A stretch of 64,000 bases of DNA from JAEUMD01 sp036768475. GTDB lineage: Bacteria; Pseudomonadota; Alphaproteobacteria; Rhizobiales; Hyphomicrobiaceae. The position numbers were made by a program, and so were the translations under genes. The stretch is taken from NCBI GenBank assembly GCA_036768475.1, contig DAIPMW010000007.1, positions 62,001-126,000 on the forward strand, written 5' to 3'. Of the stretch, positions 35,124 through 43,436 are shown piece after piece. Within the stretch, counting starts at the first letter, position 1; each line of letters starts with the position of its first letter. The notes beneath the pieces were generated by a model that was not told the DNA's origin, did no database searches, and saw only the letters and a program-made list of their open reading frames with translations.

Positions 35124-37190
35124 ATGACCTTTCTGCTGTTCCAGGCGTTCCTGCTGATGGCCGCGGCCTACTTCCTCGGCGCGTTTCTCGGCTGCTGGTG
35201 GCGTCGCACCTTCTTCGGGCCGGCACAGGAGCGTTCAATCCGGTCGAATGCAGAGGCCGTTGCCACCGCCGGCGCAGTCACCAGCGCCGATGCGCTTAAT
35301 ATCCCGCGCTCCGAGCCGATCCCCGTGCAGCCGCGCATCGAATATGTCGAGGCGCCCGAAGCGATCGCAGAGCGCAACCGCTTCGAGCGTGCCTTGTCAG
35401 GGGCGGGCAGTCTGCAGGCGGGGCGGCCGGACGACGCATACGACACCGCTGAAGTTGCCCACCAGGACGAGCCGCCGCGCGCCGACGACGACATCGCTCA
35501 CTTCGCAGTCGAGCCGAGGAGCACGCAGGCTGGGCATGAGCCGACAGCTTCATCTGCACCGCCGCATGCCGGGGCACCGGAAATCGAGCCTGAGCCCGTA
35601 CCCGCCGCAGCCAACGTTACCGATGACGCCATCGCCGCAGCGGCGGCCGCAGCCGTTGCTGCTGCAGTCGGTCAGCGCGCAGCGCAGAGCTTCGCGCCAC
35701 CGGCAGAGGCCACGCCAGCGCCCCAGGCAACTCCGGTCGCCGCCTCGGGCGGCATGGCCGGCGTCGCAGCCGACGTGCGCGTGCCGCCACTAATGCCAGC
35801 CGACAGTCAGGATCTCAAGCTGATCCGCAATATCGATGCCGACGTCGAGCGCATACTGAATGGTCTGGGTATTTGGCGATATGCCGATATCGCGCGCTGG
35901 GGACACGGTGATGTCGCCGCCGTAAACGTTGCAGTTGGCGGGCATGCGCGCGTGCAGCGTGAGAACTGGGTCGAGCAGGCAACGGTGCTCGCCAAGGGAG
36001 GGCTCACAGCCTACGCACGCCGCCGCCTGCGTGGCGAGGCCGCCGACGCCCGACCGACGGAAGCGGCGCGTCCGTCCCATGGGTCGATGGCCGCCGCGCC
36101 TGCGCGCGCCATGCCATCGCTGCCGGGCGAGACGACAGAACCTCGCACGCCATCCGGAATGGCCTCGGCGGCCGCTGCGGCCGTTGCGGCAGCCGCCGCA
36201 TCTGCCAGTCGTGGCCGCGCCGCCTCGGCAAGCAGCCGCTATCTCGCCCCGGTTCGTGCGCCGCGCCCCGTCATTACCGAACTCGGCGAGCCGCGAGCCA
36301 CGGTGCCTGAGCCCGCACCAACGCCGCCGGCAACGGCTCACGTTCCACCTACAACACCCCTCGCTCCGCCGGCGCCTGCCGGCACCCTGACGCGCTCCAT
36401 TGCGGATTCGCTGCAAAGGATCCGCGGCATCGATGCAGCCGCCGAGCATTTGCTGCACGACAACGGCGTTACGCGTTATGCGCAGATTGTTGACTGGACC
36501 GTCACCGAGGTTGAGTACTTCGACGAGCTGATGGAGCAACCCGGCCGCGTCAGCCGGGAGAACTGGATCGAGCAGGCACAAATCCTTGCGCGCGGTGGCT
36601 CGACGCTGTTTGCGCGTCAGCGCGATGCGGGCGCAATCCAACTCGTCGGCGGGGCAGCCGCGATGGCGGCCGCTGCTGCGTCGGCTGCGTCTGCAGCGAT
36701 GCAGACAATAGGCGAGCCGCGCGCCGCCCGCCCCTCGCGCCTAGTCGATGCCATGCGGCAAAACCAGGAACGCGCGCCTGCCGCCCAACCTCAGGACCAG
36801 CCTGAGCCCCAATCTTCGCAAGCCCAATCTTCCCAAACCCAGTCTTCCCAGACCGACTCGCACCTCGTGCGCCACGACGTTGCCGGCCTGCGATCGGTCC
36901 GTTCCGAGGCTCTGCGCAGTGATCGCTTCGGCGGTACTGCGCATGCCGTAGACGACCTGAAGCGTATTCGCGGGATCGGCGTACTGATCGAAAAGAAGCT
37001 CAATTCGCTCGGCATCTCCGCTTACGATCAGATCGCCAACTGGACGGCCGCCGACGTTGCCGACGTCAGCGAGATACTGGACTTCAGAGGGCGCATCGAG
37101 CGTGAGAACTGGATCGAACAGGCGCGAATCCTCAGCGCAGGCGGCCAGACCGAGTTCTCCCGCCGTGTCGATCGAGGGGATGCCTCCTGA
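35124..37190 (+). CDS. Membrane-anchored protein with three H3TH/helix-hairpin-helix domains
   Basis: A 688-residue protein. Residues 1-30 form a membrane anchor ending in CWWRR. Long Ala/Pro-rich linkers separate three homologous domains of about 75 residues, starting near residues 227, 427 and 609. Each follows the pattern L..IR.ID...E..L...GI.RY.QIA.WT..DV, then GR..RENWIEQA.(I/V)LA.GG.T.FARR. This is the H3TH-like domain (COG3743, predicted flap endonuclease-like) also found as C-terminal extensions of rhizobial NuoE. No catalytic nuclease residues are visible, so a binding or scaffold role is more likely. AAGGAG precedes ATG 35124. It follows the microprotein gene. Confidence 0.8.
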   Translation: MTFLLFQAFLLMAAAYFLGAFLGCWWRRTFFGPAQERSIRSNAEAVATAGAVTSADALNIPRSEPIPVQPRIEYVEAPEAIAERNRFERALSGAGSLQAGRPDDAYDTAEVAHQDEPPRADDDIAHFAVEPRSTQAGHEPTASSAPPHAGAPEIEPEPVPAAANVTDDAIAAAAAAAVAAAVGQRAAQSFAPPAEATPAPQATPVAASGGMAGVAADVRVPPLMPADSQDLKLIRNIDADVERILNGLGIWRYADIARWGHGDVAAVNVAVGGHARVQRENWVEQATVLAKGGLTAYARRRLRGEAADARPTEAARPSHGSMAAAPARAMPSLPGETTEPRTPSGMASAAAAAVAAAAASASRGRAASASSRYLAPVRAPRPVITELGEPRATVPEPAPTPPATAHVPPTTPLAPPAPAGTLTRSIADSLQRIRGIDAAAEHLLHDNGVTRYAQIVDWTVTEVEYFDELMEQPGRVSRENWIEQAQILARGGSTLFARQRDAGAIQLVGGAAAMAAAAASAASAAMQTIGEPRAARPSRLVDAMRQNQERAPAAQPQDQPEPQSSQAQSSQTQSSQTDSHLVRHDVAGLRSVRSEALRSDRFGGTAHAVDDLKRIRGIGVLIEKKLNSLGISAYDQIANWTAADVADVSEILDFRGRIERENWIEQARILSAGGQTEFSRRVDRGDAS
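36810..36854 (+). repeat. Three 15-base repeats inside the H3TH-protein gene
   Basis: Three in-register copies of CARTCTTCSCARRCC encode the Ser/Gln run QSSQAQSSQTQSSQT in the linker before the third H3TH domain. Likely a slippage-prone linker that can vary in length. Confidence 0.75.
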
Positions 37191-37295
37191 CGGTGCCCGC
37201 ATGGAAATTGGAATGGAGTGCAGAGCCGACGCAAAGGGCGGGCAATGAAGGCTGCTGGTATGCGCGCCAGTAGCGCGTAGCTCAACGCTGCGATG

Positions 37296-38270
37296 TCACG
37301 CTGCGGCGTAGCGATATGTGTGGTCTGTATTGACGAGGAATGCATCGATCGCGTCCAGTGTCGGCGCGTCATGCAGCAGCGGCGCGTGGCCCTCACCTGG
37401 CACGACGTGGGCGACGAGCGAGGGATGCCGCTCCGCCATGCGTGCGACCGTCTCCGCCGAAAGCAGGTCTGAGTTCGCGCCGCGGATTACCATCGCCGGC
37501 ACGCGGCGCAGGGCCCCGAATTGTGGCCACAATTGAGGCATCGGCCCCTCGAGCACGGACAGCGACCTGCCGAGCCTGGGATCGTAGGAGGGCACCGGCC
37601 TCCCGTTCTTGTCATTGAACCACTGCCGCGCGATCTCTCGCCAGCCTTCCGCCGTAACGTTGGGAAACTGGCGATGGTTGAGTTCCTGCGCGATCTGGCC
37701 GGCGTGCTCCCACGAGTGCGGCACCGGCGTTCTGCCCACATAGCCCGCGATCCGCAGCAGCCCGTCGGTCTCGATCACGGGCCCGATGTCGTTGAGGACG
37801 ACCGCACCGATCGCCGAAGGCTGCGCGGCTGCCATCACCATGGCGATGAGCCCGCCGCGCGACGTGCCCACAACGGCGACATCGGCAAGCTCGCAGCACG
37901 TCATGAAATCGAGCGCGTCGAGCATTTCCACGGGAACCGAGTAGTTCCGCCAGTCCCTGTCATGCTCGGATTGGCCGCGCCCGCGCGTATCGAGCGTGTA
38001 GACGTCCCGTGGTGTTTGCGCGTGGCCGCACAGTGCGCCCGCCATCACGTGGAAATCGCGACTATTGCGCGTAAGGCCTGCTAGGCAGAGCACCGGACGG
38101 CGGCCACCATCCCTATGGGCACGGTAGCGGCGCGCGTAGAGCCTCAACCCGTCGCGTGTGGTGAAATGCAATTCCTCAAAAGCATCGCTCGCCTGCCAGC
38201 CGACTAGATTGGAAGCCGCATGAGGGACATCCAATGGACTGGAAACCGCCTGCGCATGATCCGCTTGCAT
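37296..38270 (-). CDS. Alpha/beta hydrolase
   Basis: A 324-residue alpha/beta-fold hydrolase. It shows the oxyanion region PVLCLAGLTRNSRDF, the nucleophile elbow GTSRGG (Ser), VVLNDIGPVIE after it, an acid-containing strand (MVIRGANSDLLSAETV) and the catalytic His in VPGEGHAP. The LAGLTRNSRDF and LDTRGRGQSEHD pattern resembles the epoxide/ester hydrolase group of alphaproteobacteria. Substrate unknown; cytoplasmic, since no signal peptide is seen. It lies about 100 bases from the H3TH gene in convergent orientation, and its upstream DNA holds a repeat A copy. Confidence 0.82.
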   Translation of the reverse strand: MQADHAQAVSSPLDVPHAASNLVGWQASDAFEELHFTTRDGLRLYARRYRAHRDGGRRPVLCLAGLTRNSRDFHVMAGALCGHAQTPRDVYTLDTRGRGQSEHDRDWRNYSVPVEMLDALDFMTCCELADVAVVGTSRGGLIAMVMAAAQPSAIGAVVLNDIGPVIETDGLLRIAGYVGRTPVPHSWEHAGQIAQELNHRQFPNVTAEGWREIARQWFNDKNGRPVPSYDPRLGRSLSVLEGPMPQLWPQFGALRRVPAMVIRGANSDLLSAETVARMAERHPSLVAHVVPGEGHAPLLHDAPTLDAIDAFLVNTDHTYRYAAA

Positions 38271-38317
38271 ACCCGCCGCTCCCCTGCATGTCTTGCCGCC
38301 AGTATTGCAATATCTAA

Positions 38318-38371
38318 AGCCTGATCGGCTTCGACGGAAGCACGACCGCTCCCATCGCGGCCGAACAGGCT
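38318..38371 (+). repeat. Dispersed repeat family A, copy 1
   Basis: Begins AGCCTGATCGGCT and continues GGAAGCACGACCGCTCCCATCG. It aligns over about 55 bases with the copy at 61302-61361 at roughly three quarters identity. Lies between the tyrS stop and the alpha/beta hydrolase start. Confidence 0.6.
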
Positions 38372-38380
38372 GATGCTGCT

Positions 38381-39640
38381 TTAGACGGGGCGCAACAGGA
38401 CATGCTTCTTCTTGCCGAGCGAGAGTTTTACGACGCCATCGAGGGTGACGTGGGTGTCCATCAACGACATCTTGTCGTCCGTGACGGTCTCGTCATTGAC
38501 TTTGAGGCCGCCTCCCTGAATTTGGCGGCGCGCTTCACCGTTCGACTTGACTAGTCCTGCGGCGACGAAGGCACTGAGCACGCCGATGCCCGCGGCAAGT
38601 TCGCTGCGCGCGATTTCGACCGTCGGCAGGTCGCTGGCGGTCTGCCCCTGCTCAAAGGTCAGCCGCGCGGTCTCGGCAGCGGCATCGGCCTTTTCGCGAC
38701 CGTGAATAAGAGCCGTCGCCTCGGTTGCCAACACCTTCTTCGCCTCGTTGATTTCCGCGCCCTGCAAGGCGGCAAGCCGGGCGATCTCATCGAGGGGCAA
38801 TGTCGTGAAGAGCTTCAGGAAGCGCTCGACATCGGCGTCTTCGTTGTTCCTCCAGTACTGCCAGTAGTCGTAGCTGGAGAGCTGCGCCTCGTTGAGCCAG
38901 ACGGCCCCGGCAGCGGTCTTGCCCATCTTGGCTCCGGAGGCGGTCGTCAGGAGCGGGCAGGTGAGTGCGTGCAATGAGTGCTTCACGCCCATACGACGGC
39001 CGAGGTCCAGCCCCACGACGATGTTACCCCACTGGTCGGAGCCGCCCATCTGGAGATTGCAGCCATAGCGTTGCGCAAGCTCGACGAAGTCGTAAGATTG
39101 CAAAAGCATGTAGTTGAACTCGATGAACGAGAGCTCCTGTTCGCGCTCAAGGCGCAGTTTCGCCGAATCCATCGTGAGCATGCGATTGACTGAGAAATGG
39201 CGGCCGACATCGCGCAGGAAATCAATGTAGTTGAGCGATGCCAGCCACTCCGCGTTGTCGAGCATGAGGGCGTCGCGCTTGCCCTGGCCGAAATGCAGCA
39301 GCATTGCGAAGACGACTTTGAGTGCGTCCTTATTGGCGTTGATCTCCTCGACCGATCGCATCACACGCGTCTCGTCCTTGCCGGAAGGATCGCCGACGCG
39401 GGTGGTTCCGCCGCCCATCAGCGTGATCGGCCTGCCCGCACCGGACTGTTGCAGCCAGTGCAGCATCATGATCGAGAGCAGGTGGCCGACGTGAAGCGAT
39501 GGCGCGGTACAATCGTAGCCGACATAGGCGATGAGGTCGCCCTTGGCAGCCAGTGCGTCGACACCTGCAAGGTCGGAGCACTGGTGGATGAAACCGCGCT
39601 CGGAGAGGATATTCAGGAAATCGGACTTGAAGCTTGTCAT
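38381..39640 (-). CDS. tyrS: Tyrosine--tRNA ligase
   Basis: Class I synthetase charging tRNA-Tyr. The 419-residue product has YDCTAPSLHVGHLLSIM with the HVGH form of HIGH, QMGGSDQWGNIV in the tyrosine pocket, and KMGKTAAGAVWL as the KMSKS loop. The C-terminal S4-type RNA-binding domain follows (about residues 350-415: LSAFVAAGLVKSNGEARRQI). The open frame extends upstream to 39862 but only the ATG 39640 gives the normal N-terminus MTSFKSDFLNIL. It is divergent from anmK with 120 bases between the starts. Confidence 0.95.
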   Translation of the reverse strand: MTSFKSDFLNILSERGFIHQCSDLAGVDALAAKGDLIAYVGYDCTAPSLHVGHLLSIMMLHWLQQSGAGRPITLMGGGTTRVGDPSGKDETRVMRSVEEINANKDALKVVFAMLLHFGQGKRDALMLDNAEWLASLNYIDFLRDVGRHFSVNRMLTMDSAKLRLEREQELSFIEFNYMLLQSYDFVELAQRYGCNLQMGGSDQWGNIVVGLDLGRRMGVKHSLHALTCPLLTTASGAKMGKTAAGAVWLNEAQLSSYDYWQYWRNNEDADVERFLKLFTTLPLDEIARLAALQGAEINEAKKVLATEATALIHGREKADAAAETARLTFEQGQTASDLPTVEIARSELAAGIGVLSAFVAAGLVKSNGEARRQIQGGGLKVNDETVTDDKMSLMDTHVTLDGVVKLSLGKKKHVLLRPV

Positions 39641-39760
39641 GTCGTTTGTCTGTCGTCGTTTTTGCGGGCTGGTTCGTCCGGCACGGATTGTACCGGACGC
39701 GGCTGACGGTGTGGTGTAGGGTCGCCGGAATCGGCGGCACCATGCACGAGGTTTCACCAA

Positions 39761-40864
39761 TTGGGCAAGTTTAAGCGCGCTATCGGGGTGATGAGCGGCA
39801 CGTCGATGGACGGAATCGACGTAGCACTGATCGAATCGGATGGAAACTGGGCGGTCAGGCATGGACCATCCTTCACGTTCCCCTATTCGGAGGGCTTTCG
39901 CGAGCGGCTAAGGCAGGCGATGGCGGTTGCGCGCGGCGTCAAGGCTCGCGATGAGCGCCCGGGGGTCCTCAAACTTGCCGAGCAATACCTCACGGATCTC
40001 AGCGCAGAGGCGATCTCGCAGTTTCTGCAGGACATCCAGATCGGCGCTGATCAGATCGACGTGATCGGGTTCCATGGCCATACGGTCTGCCATTCGCCCG
40101 ATCGGCGGCTGACAGTGCAGATCGGGGATGGGCAGCGGCTGGCGAAACTCGCGGGCATCCCCGTCGTCTACGACATGCGGGCAGCCGATGTGCAGGCGGG
40201 CGGAGAAGGCGCGCCGCTGGTGCCGGTCTATCATCGGGCACTCGCCATCAACCTGGGCAAGATGCCGGCGGCGTTCGTCAACATCGGCGGCGTGGCCAAT
40301 GTGACCTATGTCGGCGACCACGATGAGTTGATTGCGTTCGACACGGGGCCAGGCAACGCGTTGATCGATGATTGGATGCTGAAGCATGCGGCCACAGCCT
40401 TCGATGCGGACGGCGAGACGGCGCTCAATGGCATGGTCAACGAGCCCATTCTGCACGATGCGCTAAGCGGACATTACTTCGTCGAACCTCCGCCGAAGTC
40501 GCTTGATCGTAATGCGTTCGATACAGCATTGTTCGAAGGCCTTTCGTTGACGGCAGGTGCGGCGACGCTCGCTGCATTCACGGCAGACTCCATTGCGCGG
40601 GCGCGCGAGCACTTCCCGCGGGAACCGGCGATCTGGGTGGTCTGCGGTGGCGGCCGCAAGAACAAGGCGATCATGACGCGGCTTGCCGAGCGCGTGGAGA
40701 ATGCGGTCGTGCCGGTCGAGGCGATTGGATTAAACGGCGACAGCATCGAGGCGGAGGCCTGGGGTTACCTTGCCGTGCGTGCGCTGCAGGGGCTGCCGCT
40801 CACGTTTCCCGGCACAACGGGTGTGCCGGGCCCCACGACTGGCGGAATGATCGCACTTCCCTGA
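39761..40864 (+). CDS. anmK: Anhydro-N-acetylmuramic acid kinase
   Basis: Phosphorylates 1,6-anhydro-MurNAc during recycling of peptidoglycan fragments; cytoplasmic. The 367-residue product has AIGVMSGTSMDGIDVALIE at the N-terminus, GFHGHTVCHSP, GAPLVPVYHRAL, NIGGVANVTYV, FDTGPGNALID and the C-terminal VVCGGGRKNKAIM, all family blocks. The start is an unusual TTG at 39761: no ATG or GTG in frame gives a complete N-terminus, and GAGG sits nine bases upstream. The low-efficiency start may keep expression modest. It is divergent from tyrS. Confidence 0.93.
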   Translation: MGKFKRAIGVMSGTSMDGIDVALIESDGNWAVRHGPSFTFPYSEGFRERLRQAMAVARGVKARDERPGVLKLAEQYLTDLSAEAISQFLQDIQIGADQIDVIGFHGHTVCHSPDRRLTVQIGDGQRLAKLAGIPVVYDMRAADVQAGGEGAPLVPVYHRALAINLGKMPAAFVNIGGVANVTYVGDHDELIAFDTGPGNALIDDWMLKHAATAFDADGETALNGMVNEPILHDALSGHYFVEPPPKSLDRNAFDTALFEGLSLTAGAATLAAFTADSIARAREHFPREPAIWVVCGGGRKNKAIMTRLAERVENAVVPVEAIGLNGDSIEAEAWGYLAVRALQGLPLTFPGTTGVPGPTTGGMIALP

Positions 40865-40896
40865 CCATCACTTGCCGTCAGCGGCATCATGCGTTC

Positions 40897-41910
40897 TCAA
40901 GCGGCGACGTCGCGGATCACGCGGGTGAGCCCCGATGTTATGCGCGCGAGTGCGGTGTAGTTCACCGTATCGGGGAGGTCGGTGCGCGTGTGGTAATGGG
41001 GATTACGGAAGGGCGCGGTGTCGGTGACCATCAAGGCGGGATAGCCGCAGCGATGGAAGGCCCAGTGATCCGAAAGGTCAATTCCGCTGATGAAACCCGG
41101 TGCAACGCCGCCGATCGAGGGAAAGGCGGTCGCGCGGCGGAAAGCCGTGGTGCAACGCCCGACCAGCCGGCGAGCGCCCGGCAACCCGACGAACGCGACG
41201 AAATTACCGGTCGTGGGATAGATCAGTCCGAAAGGCGGCGGATACTTCTGGGATTTGGGCTCATCGGAAAAGTAGCCGAGTGTTTCGAGCGCGATCATAC
41301 CCATTACGGGGACGCCCTCCTGTCTCAGCGCGCGCGCCTGCCGCAGACTGCCCATGTCGTCGGTCTTGCCGTAGGGGTGCTCCTCGTTGACGAAGAAGAC
41401 GATACGCACCTCGCGTGCCGGCTGAAATGATGGCTCGGCTGCGGCAAGCTCGCGCGCAATTTCGAGCAGAGCAGCAACGCCGGTGCCATTGTCATTCGCG
41501 CCCGGCGAGTCATCGGGAGAATCATAATGCGCACCAATGACCAGCGTGCCTGGCGGCTTGTGCAAGGCGTTATGACCGGTTGGTCGGGCAGATGCTGGCA
41601 GGACCACCTCGATGTTACGGACCGGCCGCCCTTCGACCTCGAACTCCTGCAGTCGCGGGATCAGGCCGAATGACAAAAGAATGCGCTCGATGTAACCCGC
41701 CGCAGCTTCCAGATCACGATAGTGAGCCAGATTGTGAGGCCGCGACGCGATCTGCTCGATATGCTCGCGCAAGCGCGCGGCGCATTGCAGTTCGTCGGCG
41801 GTCGGTTCAGGAACCGGTATTCTGAAGGGCTGGACGGGCAGCACGACCACGTAGCTGAGGGCTGCGAGCCCCAGGATCAGGATACCGGCAATCGCGAGAA
41901 GGATGCCCAT
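40897..41910 (-). CDS. Membrane-anchored M28-family metallopeptidase
   Basis: A 337-residue zinc aminopeptidase-like protein of the M28 family. The N-terminal segment GILLAIAGILILGLAALSYVVVLPV is a signal anchor, so the enzyme faces the periplasm. The zinc-site pattern is complete: TLVIGAHYDSPDDSPGANDN (His, Asp), FFVNEEHPYG (Glu pair), MIALETLGYF and the C-terminal HYHTRTDLPDT with the last His. ATG 41910 is chosen for the AAAGG site seven bases upstream. Its physiological peptide substrate is unknown. It converges with anmK. Confidence 0.88.
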   Translation of the reverse strand: MGILLAIAGILILGLAALSYVVVLPVQPFRIPVPEPTADELQCAARLREHIEQIASRPHNLAHYRDLEAAAGYIERILLSFGLIPRLQEFEVEGRPVRNIEVVLPASARPTGHNALHKPPGTLVIGAHYDSPDDSPGANDNGTGVAALLEIARELAAAEPSFQPAREVRIVFFVNEEHPYGKTDDMGSLRQARALRQEGVPVMGMIALETLGYFSDEPKSQKYPPPFGLIYPTTGNFVAFVGLPGARRLVGRCTTAFRRATAFPSIGGVAPGFISGIDLSDHWAFHRCGYPALMVTDTAPFRNPHYHTRTDLPDTVNYTALARITSGLTRVIRDVAA

Positions 41911-42077
41911 GCAAGGACCTTTCAAACCGGCGCGTACGTGCTCGCCAACAGCAAAACACGTACGACGTCTGAATAGGTCTAGAGCACGATTTGCGCCTAC
42001 CTCTTTAAACTGAACATTAGAATGTCAGATTTCCGCGTTAAGCAAACCTTGCTGTCTGGCAGGGCAGCATGCCGGCG

Positions 42078-42854
42078 TCATTCGTCGGCGTCGTCGTCTG
42101 CGTTATCGCTGGCCGCAGGCGATGCCTCCTCGGCATCGCGAGCGCGCTCGCGCTCGCGCGCTAGGTCACGCTCCTTTTCCTTGGCACGGCGGCTTTCGCG
42201 TTCCTCCGCGTCCTTGGCCATGCGCATGTCAATATAACCGCCGACAACCTGGGTCAGCTCATCGATCTTGTTCTCGAAGAAGTGGTTGGCCCCAGCAACA
42301 ACCTCGTGGTCGATCTTGATGCCGCGTTGGGTCTTGAGCTTGACGGAAAGCTCTGCGACCGACTGCGATGGAACGACGCGGTCCTTGTCGCCATTGATCA
42401 TCAGACCCGAGGACGGGCATGGTGCGAGAAACGAGAAGTCATAAAGATTGGAGGGCGGCGCCACACAGATGAACCCATCGATCTCAGGCCGACGCATGAG
42501 AAGCTGCATCGCAATCCAGGTGCCGAACGAGACGCCGGCGATCCAGCAGCACTTGGCATCGGGCTTGACGAGTTGCAGCCAGTCGAGGGCGCAAGCCGCG
42601 TCGGCAAGCTCGCCCGGGCCGCCGTCCCAATAGCCCTGGCTACGGCCGACACCGCGAAAATTGAAGCGCAGGACGGAAAATCCGCGTTCGACAAACGTGT
42701 GATAGAGCGCGTAAACGACCTGATTGTTCATCGTGCCGCCGAACTGCGGATGAGGATGCAGTACCAGGGCGATCGGGCTGTCGGAGCGATTCTCGTGGTG
42801 GTAACGCGCCTCGATGCGGCGGCCCTCTGGGCCATTAATGATCAACTCAGGCAT
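42078..42854 (-). CDS. COG2945-type alpha/beta hydrolase with a charged C-terminal tail
   Basis: A 258-residue alpha/beta-fold protein of the predicted hydrolase group COG2945. It shows LVLHPHPQFGGTMNNQVV, the core FNFRGVGRSQG, the nucleophile elbow GVSFG (Ser), a strand with LMINGDKDRVVP holding the acid, and the catalytic His in GANHFF. The final ~45 residues are a Lys/Arg/Glu-rich helix (KDAEERESRRAKEKERD) followed by an acidic end. This tail is not part of the fold and may be a contact surface. Function unknown. It is divergent from the iscR operon. Confidence 0.85.
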   Translation of the reverse strand: MPELIINGPEGRRIEARYHHENRSDSPIALVLHPHPQFGGTMNNQVVYALYHTFVERGFSVLRFNFRGVGRSQGYWDGGPGELADAACALDWLQLVKPDAKCCWIAGVSFGTWIAMQLLMRRPEIDGFICVAPPSNLYDFSFLAPCPSSGLMINGDKDRVVPSQSVAELSVKLKTQRGIKIDHEVVAGANHFFENKIDELTQVVGGYIDMRMAKDAEERESRRAKEKERDLARERERARDAEEASPAASDNADDDADE

Positions 42855-43436
42855 TTTTTTCCGTTGCTATAGAAGTGCTTATGTGTCGGGATTGGCGGGT
42901 TTCTCGGTCCGGCGCAGTTCGACGATAGGCCGGCTCTTGCTCAGTTGTAACGTCTTTATCCTAGGTCTCGCACCGTGGCGCATTGCCTGGGACAAGCGGA
43001 CATAACTGGACTGCGTTTTGCGCAATTTCCCTCATTCAGGGTGACGTTGCCGGCGCGAAACGCTGATAGCCATGCCTTGCTCGCCGCCCGCTGGGGTACG
43101 TTTGAAGCCGAATTTCCACGTTTTGCGTGGCTGCATCCGGACACTTCGACGCAGGAAAAACGAGTCTGCTGCGACAGAAGCAGCATGACGCGCTCATAAT
43201 ACTTGACTTCTCCAATCGGAATTCTCATAGTCCCCGCACGTTTTTAGAATTGTTCGAAAGAAGCGGACGTGCCTGAGACGCTCGATCGGGCTAGTCGCGC
43301 TTCTTACCACACCGAGGGGTGGCATTTGCAAGCTTCATCGCGTGCATGGGCACACGATGCTCTCGGGGTGCTGTCGAACGAGGACCTTGGGTGCGCGGTC
43401 GAACAAGGGTTCGGGCAACGATTGGACGGTGTCGTC
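42855..43436. other. Intergenic region upstream of the iscR-SUF operon
   Basis: A 580-base divergent gap between the COG2945 hydrolase and iscR. It contains the IscR-type site and promoter at 43199-43231. The transcript would carry a leader of about 200 bases before the GTG at 43437. An in-frame GTG at 43269 would extend IscR by 56 residues, but the extension does not resemble Rrf2 proteins. The part from 42855 to 43190 shows nothing else recognisable. Confidence 0.5.
43199..43231 (+). promoter_or_regulatory. Promoter of the iscR-SUF operon with a type 1-like IscR site
   Basis: ATACTTGACT-TCTCC-AATCGGAATT at 43199-43223 fits the 25-base layout of type 1 IscR sites (ATAsyyGACT, five bases, AGTCrrsTAT). 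The left half is a full match and the right half partial. The same bases supply a -35 (TTGACT, 43203-43208), and CATAGT at 43226-43231 is a -10 with a 17-base spacer. Binding would block the promoter, giving feedback control by Fe-S-loaded IscR. Confidence 0.6.

Noticed and set aside
41970..41996. TCTAGAGCACGATTTGCGC as a further dispersed repeat
   Set aside because: It resembles short motifs common in rhizobial intergenic DNA, and CTAGAGCAC recurs near 26004. The shared length inside this window is too short to define a family.
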